A stretch of DNA of 64,000 nucleotides from Halorhabdus tiamatea SARL4B (GTDB taxonomy: Archaea > Halobacteriota > Halobacteria > Halobacteriales > Haloarculaceae). The notes below the pieces were generated by a model. That model worked only from the letters and a program-made list of their open reading frames with translations, made no database searches and was not told where the DNA came from. Location of the stretch: contig NC_021921.1 in assembly GCF_000470655.1 (NCBI RefSeq), forward strand, positions 496,001 to 560,000. The letters run 5' to 3'. Of the stretch, positions 8,268 through 17,710 are shown piece after piece (position 1 is the first letter of the stretch; every line of letters starts with the position of its first letter). The position numbers were made by a program, and so were the translations under genes.

Positions 8268-9023
8268 ATGAACGTTCGGACTGCGACTCCAGCCGATACA
8301 CCGTCGATCCGCGACGTCGCCAGACGGTCGCTCCAGGCGTCTTACACGCTCAGCCCCCAGACGATCACGACCGGGATCGAGGAATGGTACGGCGAGGCAC
8401 AACTCGAGAAGAGCCTCGACTCGGACGATCGACTCTTGCTGGTCGTGGAGGTCGACGACCAGGTCGTGGCGTTCTCGGAGAGCACGCTGACGGCCGGTCG
8501 CCCGTGGGTCGTCGACGAGAGCGACCGCGGGCGGGACGCGATGTTGCTGTGGCTCCACGTCGATCCGGACTACCGTGGAGAGGGGGTCGCGGGCACGTTG
8601 TTCGAGGAGACCATGGATCGACTCCGGGAGGCGGGTGCGTCGGCGATTCAAGGGCGCGTACTGGCGAACAATCAGGACGGCACCGGTTTCTTCGAGTCGA
8701 AGGGCTTCGAGCGAGTCGGTCGCACCGAGATCGAGATCGGCGGGCGCAACCAGATCGAATACCGCTACATCGCCGAACAGACCGGCCTCGAACCCCTAGA
8801 ATCCAGTGGGGAGACGGTCTACGTCGACCACGACGAGTCCGAACGTGGGTCGACAGCGCCGTTTCACATCGTCTATACCGACGACGGACGGGAGAACCGC
8901 TACGGCTACTACTGTGACAACTGCGGGGAACTCGCCAACGCCATGGACGCGATGGGCCGCATCGAGTGTGACTCCTGTGGCAACCGACGCAAGCCGACCC
9001 GGTGGGACGCTGCCTACATGTGA
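8268..9023 (+). CDS. GNAT acetyltransferase fused to a zinc-ribbon tail
   Basis: 251 residues. Residues 1-165 form a GNAT N-acetyltransferase: the acetyl-CoA motif is LWLHVDPDYRGEGVAGTLF, followed by NNQDGTGFFESKGFERVG. After a linker, the C-terminal part (about 180-251) has two CxxC pairs, YYCDNCGEL and IECDSCGNRRKP, making a zinc ribbon (from memory, the haloarchaeal DUF5816 region). The ribbon may bind protein or nucleic acid and so set the substrate, which is unknown. The region 8041-8237 upstream shows no gene. Confidence 0.85.
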   Translation: MNVRTATPADTPSIRDVARRSLQASYTLSPQTITTGIEEWYGEAQLEKSLDSDDRLLLVVEVDDQVVAFSESTLTAGRPWVVDESDRGRDAMLLWLHVDPDYRGEGVAGTLFEETMDRLREAGASAIQGRVLANNQDGTGFFESKGFERVGRTEIEIGGRNQIEYRYIAEQTGLEPLESSGETVYVDHDESERGSTAPFHIVYTDDGRENRYGYYCDNCGELANAMDAMGRIECDSCGNRRKPTRWDAAYM

Positions 9024-9116
9024 GCAGGACGGCGTAGTCCGATCGTTCGTCGGTGTGGGACGGCGGCGGCCATGCCGACCCCCAGGTTAATGACCGTTCC
9101 AGACGGAGGATCGGAC

Positions 9117-10094
9117 ATGCGATTTGGTATCCTGAGTACGGCCGGCATTGCACGTAACGCCGTGATCCCGGCGATCGAACGAAGCGAACACGAGGTGACG
9201 GCTATCGCCTCGCGAGATGCAGACCGTGCAGAGACCGTGGCCTCGGAGCTGGGGATTCCCAACGCCTACGGGAGCTACGACGAGATGCTCGCGGACGCGC
9301 CGATCGACGCCGTCTACAACCCGCTCCCGAACGCCTTGCACGCCGAGTGGACGATACGCGCGGCCGACGCCGGCCACGACGTCCTGTGTGAGAAGCCGAT
9401 CGGCGTCGACGCCGAGCAAGCCCGGGAGATGTACGACTACTGCGACCGCCACGACGTGACGCTGATGGAGGCGTTCATGTATCGGTTCCATCCCCGGACC
9501 GAGCGGGCCGCCGAAGTCGTCGCCGAGAACCTGGAGAACGTCCGTGCCGGGTCGGCGACGTTCACGTTCTCCCTCCGGGGGAACCCCGACGACATCAGAC
9601 TCGATCCGGACCTCGCCGGCGGGTCGCTGATGGATCTGGGGTGTTATGCGGTGAGTGCGATGCGGCTGTTCCTGGGCGAGCCCGAGCGTGTGTACGCAAA
9701 GAGTGTGGATACCCGCGACGCCGGCGTCGACAGTCAGTTGACCGGTATCCTGGAGTTCGAGTCGGGTGCGACCGCCCGGATTCAGTCCGGTTTCGATACG
9801 CCCTTCGCCGAGTCCTACCGCGTCGAAGCCGAGAACGGGTGGTTGGAAGCCGAGAACGTCTTCGGGGCCGACCCGGACCAGCCCGTCGAAATCGAGTACG
9901 AGGTCGGCGGGCGACACGTGACCGAGGCGTTCGATCCCGTCGACCCCTACCAGCGCGAGGTCGAACACTTCGCCGACGCCGTCGAATCGGGGTCGACGCC
10001 CCGGATCGACGGGACGGAGTCGGCCCACAACATGGCCGTCATCGACGCGCTATATGAGAGTGCCAAGCGGGGAGAGCCGGTATCACTCTCCTAG
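9117..10094 (+). CDS. Gfo/Idh/MocA oxidoreductase, probably sugar dehydrogenase
   Basis: 325 residues. NAD(P)-binding N-terminal domain (MRFGILSTAGIARNAVIPAI) and the family's catalytic EKPI at 92-95, then MEAFMYRFHP and a substrate domain with DLGCYAVSAMRLFLGEPE. The ATG at 9117 is chosen because GGAGGA lies 7 bases before it and the protein there begins with the nucleotide-binding fold; an ATG at 9072 would add 15 unrelated residues. The sequence is close in style to haloarchaeal D-xylose dehydrogenase and glucose-fructose oxidoreductase-like enzymes; with no sugar genes nearby, the substrate stays open. Confidence 0.85.
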   Translation: MRFGILSTAGIARNAVIPAIERSEHEVTAIASRDADRAETVASELGIPNAYGSYDEMLADAPIDAVYNPLPNALHAEWTIRAADAGHDVLCEKPIGVDAEQAREMYDYCDRHDVTLMEAFMYRFHPRTERAAEVVAENLENVRAGSATFTFSLRGNPDDIRLDPDLAGGSLMDLGCYAVSAMRLFLGEPERVYAKSVDTRDAGVDSQLTGILEFESGATARIQSGFDTPFAESYRVEAENGWLEAENVFGADPDQPVEIEYEVGGRHVTEAFDPVDPYQREVEHFADAVESGSTPRIDGTESAHNMAVIDALYESAKRGEPVSLS

Positions 10095-10185
10095 CGGTCG
10101 AGTTGTCGGTACCGGTGTCGGCCTGTCGCTGTCGAGGGACGCTCCATTGCCGAGTCAGCCCCTTCTACGGTTATACATCATGACC

Positions 10186-10214
10186 ATAATAATTATATAC
10201 GAATGTTTTTATCC
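10186..10214 (+). promoter_or_regulatory. AT-rich promoter of the zinc-ribbon gene
   Basis: Two TATA-like words occur: ataattatata at 10188-10199 and tttttatcc at 10206-10214. The second is about 28 bases from the ATG at 10239 and predicts a leaderless transcript. Confidence 0.5.
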
Positions 10215-10238
10215 AACAGTCACCAACGGAGAATTACG

Positions 10239-10604
10239 ATGAGTCGAGACACCGGGCCGGCCAGGGAGAACGTCACGGGTCGGAAGTCAGTGCTTCACTG
10301 TGGAAACTGTGAGCACGACAGCCACGTGAATGGCGACTGGGTCCTCCACGAGCGCCGCGGATCAGGGTCAGTATGGTACCAGTGCCCCGATTGCGGGCAC
10401 GCTGTCTCGGTCCGGCCGATGGACACCCTCGAGAAATCGCGCTTTCCCGCGCCGCTGTCGACGACGACGTCACGAAGGGCGTTGACCGACGCGGCCAAGA
10501 CGAATCAATCGGCCCTCTGGGGGGACGTCTGGCAGAATTATCGGGACGTCGCGACCACGTGGCTGTCACCGTGGAGCGACGACTACGAAGCCAAAGCTGA
10601 CTGA
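10239..10604 (+). CDS. Small zinc-ribbon protein
   Basis: 121 residues. Two CxxC pairs, HCGNCEHDS (about 22-28) and YQCPDCGHAVSVRP (about 50-60), form a zinc ribbon spaced by about 26 residues. The C-terminal half is polar and Trp-containing (LWGDVWQNY, TTWLSPW) with no recognised domain. Such single-ribbon proteins are common and mostly unstudied in haloarchaea. The ATG at 10239 is preferred to one at 10203, which lies inside the TATA region. Confidence 0.75.
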   Translation: MSRDTGPARENVTGRKSVLHCGNCEHDSHVNGDWVLHERRGSGSVWYQCPDCGHAVSVRPMDTLEKSRFPAPLSTTTSRRALTDAAKTNQSALWGDVWQNYRDVATTWLSPWSDDYEAKAD

Positions 10605-10695
10605 CAGCGACCGGTGGAGACCACGGTTGTCAGGGTGACACGACGACCGGGATCGCCACGCGGTTACTGCTTTCGACACCTGCGAGGCGGGCCAG

Positions 10696-11256
10696 TCATC
10701 GTTCCTCGAGGAGCGCGAGGAACTCGGCGATCCACTCGGGATGATCGGGCCAGGCCTGTGCAGTTACCAGATTGTCGTCCCGGACAACCCCGTCGACCCA
10801 CGAACATCCCGCGGCTTCGACCTCGGCGCGGACGGCTGGATAGGCCGTCATCTCGTAGCCCTCGAGGACGCCGGCTGCCGCGAGGATCTGGGGGCCGTGA
10901 CAGATCGAGGCCACCGGCTTCCCGGCCTCGAAGAAGTGCCGGACTGCCTCGATCACTTCGTCGTAGCCACGGAGGTACTCGGGAGCCCGGCCACCGGGAA
11001 CCACCAGTCCGTCGTACTCGGTCGGGTCGACGTCGGCCATCGTCGCTGTCAACTCGAAGTCGTGACCGCGCTCCTCCAGATAAGTCTGGTCGCCGCGGAA
11101 ATCGTGGATCGCGGTCTTGATCGTTTCACCGGTCTCTTTCTCCGGGCAGACGGCGTCGACCTCGTGGCCCATGGCCTGCAAGGTCTGAAACGGGACCATG
11201 ATCTCGTAGTCCTCTCCGAAGTCACCGACGATCATCAGGAGTCGCTTGCCTGTCAT
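10696..11256 (-). CDS. DJ-1/PfpI-family protein
   Basis: 186 residues. The nucleophile elbow [10 protein letters not shown] puts Cys119-His120 at the active site, with conserved Glu in DFGEDYE near residue 15. The family includes the PfpI peptidase, glyoxalase III and deglycase-like enzymes; the exact reaction cannot be assigned. TATA-like ttattta on the minus strand near 11301-11308 lies about 45 bases before the ATG. Confidence 0.85.
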   Translation of the reverse strand: MTGKRLLMIVGDFGEDYEIMVPFQTLQAMGHEVDAVCPEKETGETIKTAIHDFRGDQTYLEERGHDFELTATMADVDPTEYDGLVVPGGRAPEYLRGYDEVIEAVRHFFEAGKPVASICHGPQILAAAGVLEGYEMTAYPAVRAEVEAAGCSWVDGVVRDDNLVTAQAWPDHPEWIAEFLALLEER

Positions 11257-11343
11257 TGTATATCAGTCTCGGTTGCGCAGTATTGATGACGATTGTTGGT
11301 TAAATAAAACTTCGGCGTGCGATCGGGAAGACGCGACTGCAGG

Positions 11344-12717
11344 TCACCGGCGACGTCGGTCCCAACGCGATCCGGCGATCTCGGTGAGCAGGATGCCCAC
11401 AACGCCGGCGACTGCGGCGATACCCACCGCGAGAGCGGGCGCGAGCGTCGGATACCGGCTGGCGACCAGTGCGAGAACCACGAGCGGGACCGCGACCAGC
11501 GCGATCGCCGCGCCGAAGACGGCGAATCGAGCCACGTCGAACAGCAGTGCCGTCGCCGACAGGCCAGCCACCGTCGCCGAAACACCGAAGACGTAGACCG
11601 CGACCGCCGGCAAGAGGAAGACCCCGATAGCTAACTCGCCCACGGGGAACCAGACGGCCGCAACGGCGAGGACGACGAGTCCGCCGGGGATCCCAAGCGC
11701 GAGGAAGGCCAGCAACTTCCCCCGGAAGAGTCGACGGGGCGCGAGCGGATAGCGGTCGAACTCCGCGGCGTCGTCGAACTGGGTGACCCAGGCGTACGTC
11801 GTGAACGTCCCCAGGCCGAGCAACGACCCGAACGCGATCCCGGGCGCGAGTTCGAGCCTCCCTGCGTCGGCGACCGCCACCAGAAGCCAGCCGGTGATTG
11901 TGCCGAACAGCGACAGCGAGAACAGCACCTTCCAGACCGACCCACTCGAGCGAGCTACCTCCCGGAGCGTTCGTCCGGCGACGCCAAATCCGACTGGCAA
12001 CGGCGGAATTCGGGACGCCGTCTCGCTCGTCTCGATCGGCTCGAAGACGGCCAGCGCGATCACCCCGGCGAGGACGATCACCACGAGCACACCCAGGAGG
12101 CTCGTGACGGTCGGATCGCCGTAGAGGCCCGCCGGCGTGAACGTGATCGGATCGACGTTCGCGAAAACGACGACGGCGGCGAGGCCAGCCACACCGCCGA
12201 GCAGGGCGATCACTGATCTCGTAGCCACGGCGATCACCGCCAGACTGACCGTCACGCCCATCGCGAACGCGAGAACGAGCGTCACCCAGAGCAGTCCGAC
12301 GTCGAGAAGGCTTCCGCCCCGAAAGAGGGCTCGCGCGGCGTCAGCGAGCGCGATTGGGGCGAGGATCAGGCCGGCGTAGTACAGCAGGTCTTTCAGGAGG
12401 AACGTCGCGAGGACGCGTCGCCAGGAGACCGGTAGCGACCGGGCGCTCCCGACGAGCAGCGAGACGTCCCCGAGGACGTTGCGCATCGCGTCCCGGCCGA
12501 CCAGCCCGATCGTCCCGACCTGCAGGCCCAGGAAGGCGACCACCGCATGTAATCCGCCGACGACGGTCCCGCGGGCGACGCCGAGTTCGGCGAGCAGCGT
12601 CAGGCCAGCGGCTCCGAGGACGAACATGACAGCCGGGAACGCCGCGAAGCGCCGGCCGCCGAACAGCCGGGCGTGTAGCCGCCACTCCTCTCTGAGCATC
12701 GCGGCGAGCAGGTTCAC
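11344..12717 (-). CDS. ABC transporter permease (membrane subunit)
   Basis: 457 residues, very rich in Ala, Leu, Val and Gly, with roughly ten to twelve membrane segments and an N-terminal MNLLAAMLREEWRLHARLFG amphipathic start. Its ATG overlaps the stop of the ATPase gene upstream (12714-12717, ATGA), so it is the membrane half of the same transporter. No substrate-binding protein is present, so the pump is probably an exporter. The substrate is unknown. Confidence 0.85.
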   Translation of the reverse strand: MNLLAAMLREEWRLHARLFGGRRFAAFPAVMFVLGAAGLTLLAELGVARGTVVGGLHAVVAFLGLQVGTIGLVGRDAMRNVLGDVSLLVGSARSLPVSWRRVLATFLLKDLLYYAGLILAPIALADAARALFRGGSLLDVGLLWVTLVLAFAMGVTVSLAVIAVATRSVIALLGGVAGLAAVVVFANVDPITFTPAGLYGDPTVTSLLGVLVVIVLAGVIALAVFEPIETSETASRIPPLPVGFGVAGRTLREVARSSGSVWKVLFSLSLFGTITGWLLVAVADAGRLELAPGIAFGSLLGLGTFTTYAWVTQFDDAAEFDRYPLAPRRLFRGKLLAFLALGIPGGLVVLAVAAVWFPVGELAIGVFLLPAVAVYVFGVSATVAGLSATALLFDVARFAVFGAAIALVAVPLVVLALVASRYPTLAPALAVGIAAVAGVVGILLTEIAGSRWDRRRR

Positions 12718-13508
12718 GGGTCGGGCTCCCCCTCCGGGGCCGCTTCCGGCCCGATCGCCGCCGTTGGGCCGTCCGCACCGTCGCCCACGCCCGTGGCCAC
12801 GTCGCCCCCATCGACGGTGTCTAAGAAGTACGACAGGAGGTCCTCGTCGTCGAACGCGCCCGTCGCCTGCGTCCCGCGAAGGTGACCGTCGTCCAGGATG
12901 GCGACCCGGTCACAGAGGTCCGCGGCGACGTCGACGAAGTGCGTCGACAGAAAGAGGGTGTTGCCCTCCTCGCAGTACGCCCTGAGTTCGCGTTTGACCC
13001 GCTCCTGGAGGATCGGATCGAGATTCACGAGCGGTTCGTCGATGAACACCAGGTCGGGATCGTGGACGAACGTCGCCCCGAGCATCACGCGCTGGCGCTG
13101 GCCCTCAGAGAGGTCCGCCGAGACGGTGTCGAGCGTCTCGGTAAACTCGAGACGGTCGGCCCACCGCTCGATCCGTTCCGTGACGTCCTCGAGGTCGCGC
13201 ACCTCGCCGACAAACTGGAGATACTCCCGCGGCGTGAGAAAGCTCGGCGGGTCTTCCCGTTCGGGGAGAATTCCGACGGCAGCCCGAACTTCGCGCGGGT
13301 TTGCGACGGGATCGATCCCGAGGACGCGCGCGGACCCGGAGTCGGGTGTTCGCTGGCCGGTCAACAGTTCGATCGTCGTGGTCTTGCCCGACCCGTTCGG
13401 CCCGAGCAACCCGAAGAGCGACCCCGACTCGACCGTGAGCGAGAGGTCGTCGAGTGCGGTGAGCTCGCCGTACCGTTTGGTAAGCCCGGCTGTCTCGATC
13501 GCCGTCAC
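12714..13508 (-). CDS. ABC transporter ATP-binding subunit
   Basis: 264 residues. Walker A is LLGPNGSGKTTTIELL (near 35), the signature region reads DLSEGQRQRVMLGA (near 145), Walker B LVFIDEPLVNLDP and the switch His is in LFLSTHFVDVA. The subfamily is the CcmA/NatA exporter type. The last about 40 residues are an acidic Gly-rich tail. GTG start at 13508; this GTG overlaps the stop of a possible 26-codon reading frame (13505-13585). Confidence 0.9.
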   Translation of the reverse strand: MTAIETAGLTKRYGELTALDDLSLTVESGSLFGLLGPNGSGKTTTIELLTGQRTPDSGSARVLGIDPVANPREVRAAVGILPEREDPPSFLTPREYLQFVGEVRDLEDVTERIERWADRLEFTETLDTVSADLSEGQRQRVMLGATFVHDPDLVFIDEPLVNLDPILQERVKRELRAYCEEGNTLFLSTHFVDVAADLCDRVAILDDGHLRGTQATGAFDDEDLLSYFLDTVDGGDVATGVGDGADGPTAAIGPEAAPEGEPDP

Positions 13509-13585
13509 GGCAGGCGCGCCCCCTCGGTGGTGATGTCCGTCCAGCCGGCGAACCGATCCGTCTCCGAGCCGCCACTGTCGTGCAT
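13505..13585 (-). CDS. Possible 26-residue ORF coupled to the ABC ATPase
   Basis: An ATG at 13585 opens a frame of 26 codons (begins MHDSGGSETDRFAGW) that ends in TGA sharing bases with the GTG of the ATPase gene (GTGA overlap). It is acidic like real haloarchaeal proteins. It may be a small protein, a leader peptide that couples translation, or chance. Confidence 0.3.
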   Translation of the reverse strand: MHDSGGSETDRFAGWTDITTEGARLP

Positions 13586-13667
13586 AGTGCCCGTGGGAGG
13601 GCCAAATCCCTTAGCTGTTTGGCTACGGGACCGAACTGTTTTCCCCCACCCGGGACGAGAGACGGTT

Positions 13668-15296
13668 ATGAGTCGGTTACGGCGTGTCCATTATTATCTC
13701 GGTGCCTTCGCCGCCGTGACGGTCCTCTATACGATCGCCTACGGGGCCGGGATGGCGGTATTCGAGGGTGCCTCCCGGACACTCACCGAGTCCCTGCTGG
13801 TCGTCGTCCAGTCGTTCACGACCACGGGCTACGGCGAGGACGCCACCGCCTGGACCACGCCCCAGATGCGGCTCCTCGCGATCGCGATGCAGGTGACGGG
13901 TGTCTTCTTCGTGTTCATGGCCCTGCCGCTGTTTATCGCGCCCTGGATCGAACAGCGACTGACGACGACTGTTCCGTCCTCGGTCGACGAGATCGACGAT
14001 CACGTCGTCATCTGTGGGTACACGCCGCGGACGGAGATGCTGATCGACGAGTTGCGGATGCTCGAGGCGGCCTACGTCGTGATCGAACCGGATCGAGATG
14101 CGGCGACCGATTACTACGAAGAAGGCATTACCGTCGTCCACGGCGATCCCGAGTCGACGGACTCGCTGGCCGCGGCCGGCATCGAGAGCGCGCGTGCACT
14201 CGTCGCCGACGTCGACGACGAGATCAACGCGTCGATCGCGCTCGCGGTCGGCCAACTCGCCCCAGAGACGCGGACGATCACGTTCGTCGAAGACGCGACG
14301 CTGGCCGATTATCACCGGTACGCCGGGGCCGATCAGGTCTTCACCCCACGCCACCTGATCGGCGAGAGTCTCGCCCAGAAGGCCACGACGACCGTCACCG
14401 ACGACGTCACCGACGCCGTCGAGATCGGTGACGACCTCGAGATCGTCGAGATCCCGATCGAAGCGGGTAGCGACCTCGTCGGGACCACTATCCGGGAGAG
14501 CCACATTCGCGAGCGAACCGGGGCCAACGTCATCGGCGCGTGGTTCCGCGGCCAGTTCGTGAGTTCGCCCTCACCCGACGATCGCATCGACGCCAGGACA
14601 GTCCTGCTGGTCGCCGGCCGTGAGGCACAACTCCACCGCTTTCAGGAACTCGCCCGCGCGGAGGCACGCCGACAGCGGCGTGGCCCCGTCCTCATCTGCG
14701 GGTACGGCGAAGTGGGATCGACAGTCAAACAGCAGGTCGTCAAAGCGGGGTTGCCGGTGACGGTCATCGACCTCGTCGAGAAGCCAGGGGTCGACGTCGT
14801 CGGCGATGCGACCGACCCCGAGACGTTAAAAGAGGCCAACATCGACGAGGCGAGTTCGGTCGTCCTGGCGCTGCCCGAGGACACCACGGCGGTGTTCGCG
14901 TCGCTGGTCGTCCGCCAGCTCCAGCCCGACGTCGAAGTGATCGTCCGGGCCAACGAGACGGGCAACGTCCAGAAGCTCTATCGCGCCGGGGCCGATTACG
15001 TCCTCGCGCTGGCGACCGTCAGCGGCCGGATGCTCGCCGCGACGATCTTCGGCGAGGACGTCATCACCTTCGATCAGGGCGTCGAAGTCGTCCGACTCCC
15101 TGTCGGGGCCCTCGCCGGCCGGACGATCGCCTCGGCGGACGTCAGAGCCAAAACCGGGTGTACGGTCATCGCGATCCAGCGAGACGGCGAACTGATCGTC
15201 GACTTCGATCCGACATTTTCCTTCCAGTCGGGCGACGAAGTGATCGTGACCGGACCGGACGACCGCGTCAACGCGTTCGCGGCGTTACTCGAGTGA
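13668..15296 (+). CDS. Potassium channel with two RCK (TrkA) modules
   Basis: 542 residues. Two membrane helices (about 9-31 and 66-92) flank a pore loop with the K+ filter TTTGYGED at 51-58. Two RCK units follow, each a TrkA-N Rossmann fold (DHVVICGYTPRTEM at about 111; PVLICGYGEVGSTV near 340) with a TrkA-C domain. One chain thus carries both RCK modules, as in two-TM ligand-gated K+ channels. Potassium is the main compatible solute of haloarchaea, which fits. The ATG at 13668 is chosen because the first helix starts there; the upstream open frame lies over the ABC gene. Confidence 0.88.
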   Translation: MSRLRRVHYYLGAFAAVTVLYTIAYGAGMAVFEGASRTLTESLLVVVQSFTTTGYGEDATAWTTPQMRLLAIAMQVTGVFFVFMALPLFIAPWIEQRLTTTVPSSVDEIDDHVVICGYTPRTEMLIDELRMLEAAYVVIEPDRDAATDYYEEGITVVHGDPESTDSLAAAGIESARALVADVDDEINASIALAVGQLAPETRTITFVEDATLADYHRYAGADQVFTPRHLIGESLAQKATTTVTDDVTDAVEIGDDLEIVEIPIEAGSDLVGTTIRESHIRERTGANVIGAWFRGQFVSSPSPDDRIDARTVLLVAGREAQLHRFQELARAEARRQRRGPVLICGYGEVGSTVKQQVVKAGLPVTVIDLVEKPGVDVVGDATDPETLKEANIDEASSVVLALPEDTTAVFASLVVRQLQPDVEVIVRANETGNVQKLYRAGADYVLALATVSGRMLAATIFGEDVITFDQGVEVVRLPVGALAGRTIASADVRAKTGCTVIAIQRDGELIVDFDPTFSFQSGDEVIVTGPDDRVNAFAALLE

Positions 15297-15324
15297 GACT
15301 CGTCTGCAAACGTCTTCGCGACGG

Positions 15325-16785
15325 TCACTCCGGGGTTTCCCGGTGCCCGATCGCCAACTGCAGGCGCTTGGCGACAGCATCCCTGAGTCGATCGGCCCGG
15401 TCGGCGTCGATGTCGGCCGCTACGGCGTCCTCGCCCACGAGACTGCTCGATCCCGCCGTATCGATCACGACTGACGCCAGTTTCCGGCGTCGCTGGAAGA
15501 CCGTCCGTGAAGAGAGAACAGTCTGGACGCGGTAGGTCGGGACGACCGTGATCCGGCGCGACCAGAACCCGTTCCGGGTCAGGACGTACTCCTCGCCCAG
15601 ATAATAGCCGCGATGACGCCACTTGAGGTGGGCTGCGACGGGCGCAAACGGGAGGATAGCCGCTGTCAGGTACCACGGCCCCGAGACGTCGGGGTGGAAC
15701 GTGACTGCGAACGTGCCCGCGATCACGACGAGGGCGACCAGGAGATACCTGACGGCGTAGCGCTCACGCGCCCGTTTCGGCGGTCGCTCGAAGGTCACGT
15801 CGCCGAACGGTTCGATCGACTGGGCGAGTTCGAACACGCGGTCGCGCTCGGCGATCGGAACGGCCGACTGGGAGCGAGCGCCAGAGCCCTGGCCCGGCGC
15901 GTAGCCCGCCGTCTCGATCGTCAGACTCGCGTACCCGAGCAGCCGAGCCAGCACGTTCTCGCGGATCGAAACCGTCTGGACCTTCTCGATCGGGATCGAC
16001 CCGCTGTATCGCTGGAGCAGGCCACGTTCGTAGCGGTACTCGTCGCCGTAGGCACCCAACTGGAAATCGTAGTACTGCAACATCGAGACGACGCCGCTGA
16101 CGATCGCCAGGGCGACGATCGTTCCGAGTCCGACGAGCGGCCCGATCAGAAAGAACGACCCGACGTCAGGGAGCGTGCTGGCGATCGCCGTCGGCCCGAA
16201 GACTGACAACCCAACCAGGACGAGCGGGACGAGTCGGAAGTCCATCGACACGATCCCGAGGATCCCGAGTTCGCGGGGAGAGATCGCAAACAGGGATTCG
16301 GACTCCCGCTCGGTGGTGGTCGCCTCCTCGCCCGCGTCCGTGCGCTTTCGCCGTCCGACTTCCGCCTGTAGTCGCTCGGCTTCCGTCCGGTTTACGTACT
16401 TCAGTTGGGCCTCCGTCTGGCCGCCGCCGGCGGTCTCGAGGCGGACCTCGGCGATACCGAGCAGTCGCTGGATCACGTTCTGTCTCACGTCGACGTTCTG
16501 GATCCGTCGATAGGGGATCTCCCGATCGCGACGCGAGAAGACCCCTGACTCGATGTCGAAGGTATCCTCGGTGAGTTCGTAGGTGAATCGTCGAAAGTAG
16601 GCGACGTTCCAGCCGGCGACCAGCGCGATCCCGAGGACCGCGATGGCGAGGAAGATCCCGGCTCCTTGCAGCAAATTCCCGCCGGAACCGCCGGAGCCGG
16701 CGACACCAGCGACGACGATAGCACCCCCGATCTGGGTGCTGTTCTCGGCGATCCGATAGGGGATCGAGAGTGGGTCGAGTCGCAT
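15325..16785 (-). CDS. Membrane protein with bacterial PH domains (YdbT-like)
   Basis: 486 residues with repeated bacterial PH-domain (DUF304) units separated by paired membrane helices. Each unit shows the pattern 'R-R-[IV]-P-x-x-[RK]-[IV]-Q-x-V': REIPYRRIQNVDVRQN, SIPIEKVQTVSIREN and ITVVPTYRVQTVLSSRT. This is the arrangement of YdbT, whose role is unclear, though bacterial homologues affect resistance to membrane-acting compounds. It begins 2 bases after the stop of the YdbS-like gene, so the two form an operon. The ATG at 16785 is used; the frame is open further upstream only over the neighbouring gene. Confidence 0.85.
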   Translation of the reverse strand: MRLDPLSIPYRIAENSTQIGGAIVVAGVAGSGGSGGNLLQGAGIFLAIAVLGIALVAGWNVAYFRRFTYELTEDTFDIESGVFSRRDREIPYRRIQNVDVRQNVIQRLLGIAEVRLETAGGGQTEAQLKYVNRTEAERLQAEVGRRKRTDAGEEATTTERESESLFAISPRELGILGIVSMDFRLVPLVLVGLSVFGPTAIASTLPDVGSFFLIGPLVGLGTIVALAIVSGVVSMLQYYDFQLGAYGDEYRYERGLLQRYSGSIPIEKVQTVSIRENVLARLLGYASLTIETAGYAPGQGSGARSQSAVPIAERDRVFELAQSIEPFGDVTFERPPKRARERYAVRYLLVALVVIAGTFAVTFHPDVSGPWYLTAAILPFAPVAAHLKWRHRGYYLGEEYVLTRNGFWSRRITVVPTYRVQTVLSSRTVFQRRRKLASVVIDTAGSSSLVGEDAVAADIDADRADRLRDAVAKRLQLAIGHRETPE

Positions 16786-16787
16786 GG

Positions 16788-17414
16788 TCAGACGGCGTCG
16801 TCCCCGGTCGATTCCTTCGCGAGCAGTTTCAGACGATCCTGGAGGTCCTCGGCGTCGTCGGGTGTCAACCCGGCGATCGTGACGTCTGCCCCCCGGGACC
16901 CGGCGGTGTAGACCACCAGCGACGAGAGGCCGAGCAGTCGGTCGATCGGCCCGCGATTCGTGTCGATATGCTGCACCCGGACGAACGGGACGACGGTCTT
17001 GACGTGGGTGATCACGCCACGCTCGAGGGAGAGGGCGTCCTCGCGTACTTCGTAGCGCCAGGAACGATACAGCAACAGGACGTGCCCGATCCCCAGTATC
17101 GCGACGAGGAGGCCGACGCCGACGCCGGGGAGCGGCCCCCACTCGAGGACGAACACGCTGATCGCGCCCACGACGGCACCGACGACAGCCGCTACCGCCA
17201 GCACTCGGAATGCCCATTTCCACCGGATCGTCGCCTCGATCGTTCGGGGCTCGGTCAGGAGCGCTTCGCTGTCCATCTCGCGGTGTGTCGGGGATCCACT
17301 CTCGTCGCCGGAATGGCTCGCCTGTCGGTCGCCGCCGGTCACCGCCTCGCCCGGATCGCCCTCCGGTTCGGACGGTGCCAGCGAGTCTCGGGATGGCGAA
17401 TCGTCGTCGGTCAT
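16788..17414 (-). CDS. Bacterial PH-domain membrane protein (YdbS-like)
   Basis: 208 residues. An acidic disordered N-terminus (about 1-70, rich in Asp, Ser, Glu) precedes two membrane helices (about 82-130) and one PH unit with TVVPFVRVQHIDTNRG and SLVVYTAGSRGADVTIAGL. This is the YdbS half of a YdbS/YdbT pair with the following gene. Function of the pair is unknown; a membrane complex of the two is a reasonable inference. Confidence 0.83.
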   Translation of the reverse strand: MTDDDSPSRDSLAPSEPEGDPGEAVTGGDRQASHSGDESGSPTHREMDSEALLTEPRTIEATIRWKWAFRVLAVAAVVGAVVGAISVFVLEWGPLPGVGVGLLVAILGIGHVLLLYRSWRYEVREDALSLERGVITHVKTVVPFVRVQHIDTNRGPIDRLLGLSSLVVYTAGSRGADVTIAGLTPDDAEDLQDRLKLLAKESTGDDAV

Positions 17415-17532
17415 GACACCACCGTCCGACGGGGAGCGGCTTAACGGTACTGTTGGACTCCGGGTGTGTCGTCCCAGGTCACTGTGTCGAGGCGGCCGTA
17501 GTGACAGTCACCGATGAAGACAGGACAGTTAG

Positions 17533-17655
17533 GGCGACATCGCCGATCAATCCACCGACGTGCTGGTCAACGCCGCCGGCACCGGTCTGTGGAGTGGGTC
17601 GGACGTGGCTGGCGCGCTCCGTCGGGCCGCCGAAGACATCAACGCGAACGGATGA
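17533..17655 (+). pseudogene. Relic of a macro-domain (ADP-ribose-binding) gene
   Basis: In this frame the DNA reads GDIADQSTDVLVNAAGT then a stretch with DVAGALRRAAEDINANG and a TGA. This matches the N-terminal ADP-ribose-binding part of macro-domain proteins (GDIxxQSxDxxVNAA...GxGVAGAxRRAAG). A TAG lies directly before it in the same frame, no start precedes it, and the remaining two thirds of the domain are missing. It fills the 296-base gap between 17415 and 17710; I see no other gene there. Confidence 0.6.
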
Positions 17656-17710
17656 GGTGGTCGTCACCGGCGAACCAACCCTTATTGGGGCGGCGACCGA
17701 CGTATTGAAC

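Noticed and set aside
13668-15296. Fusion of an ABC-region frame (from 12882) with the channel gene
   Set aside because: The upstream 260 codons overlap the ABC ATPase on the other strand and are low complexity; the channel begins at ATG 13668 with its first membrane helix.
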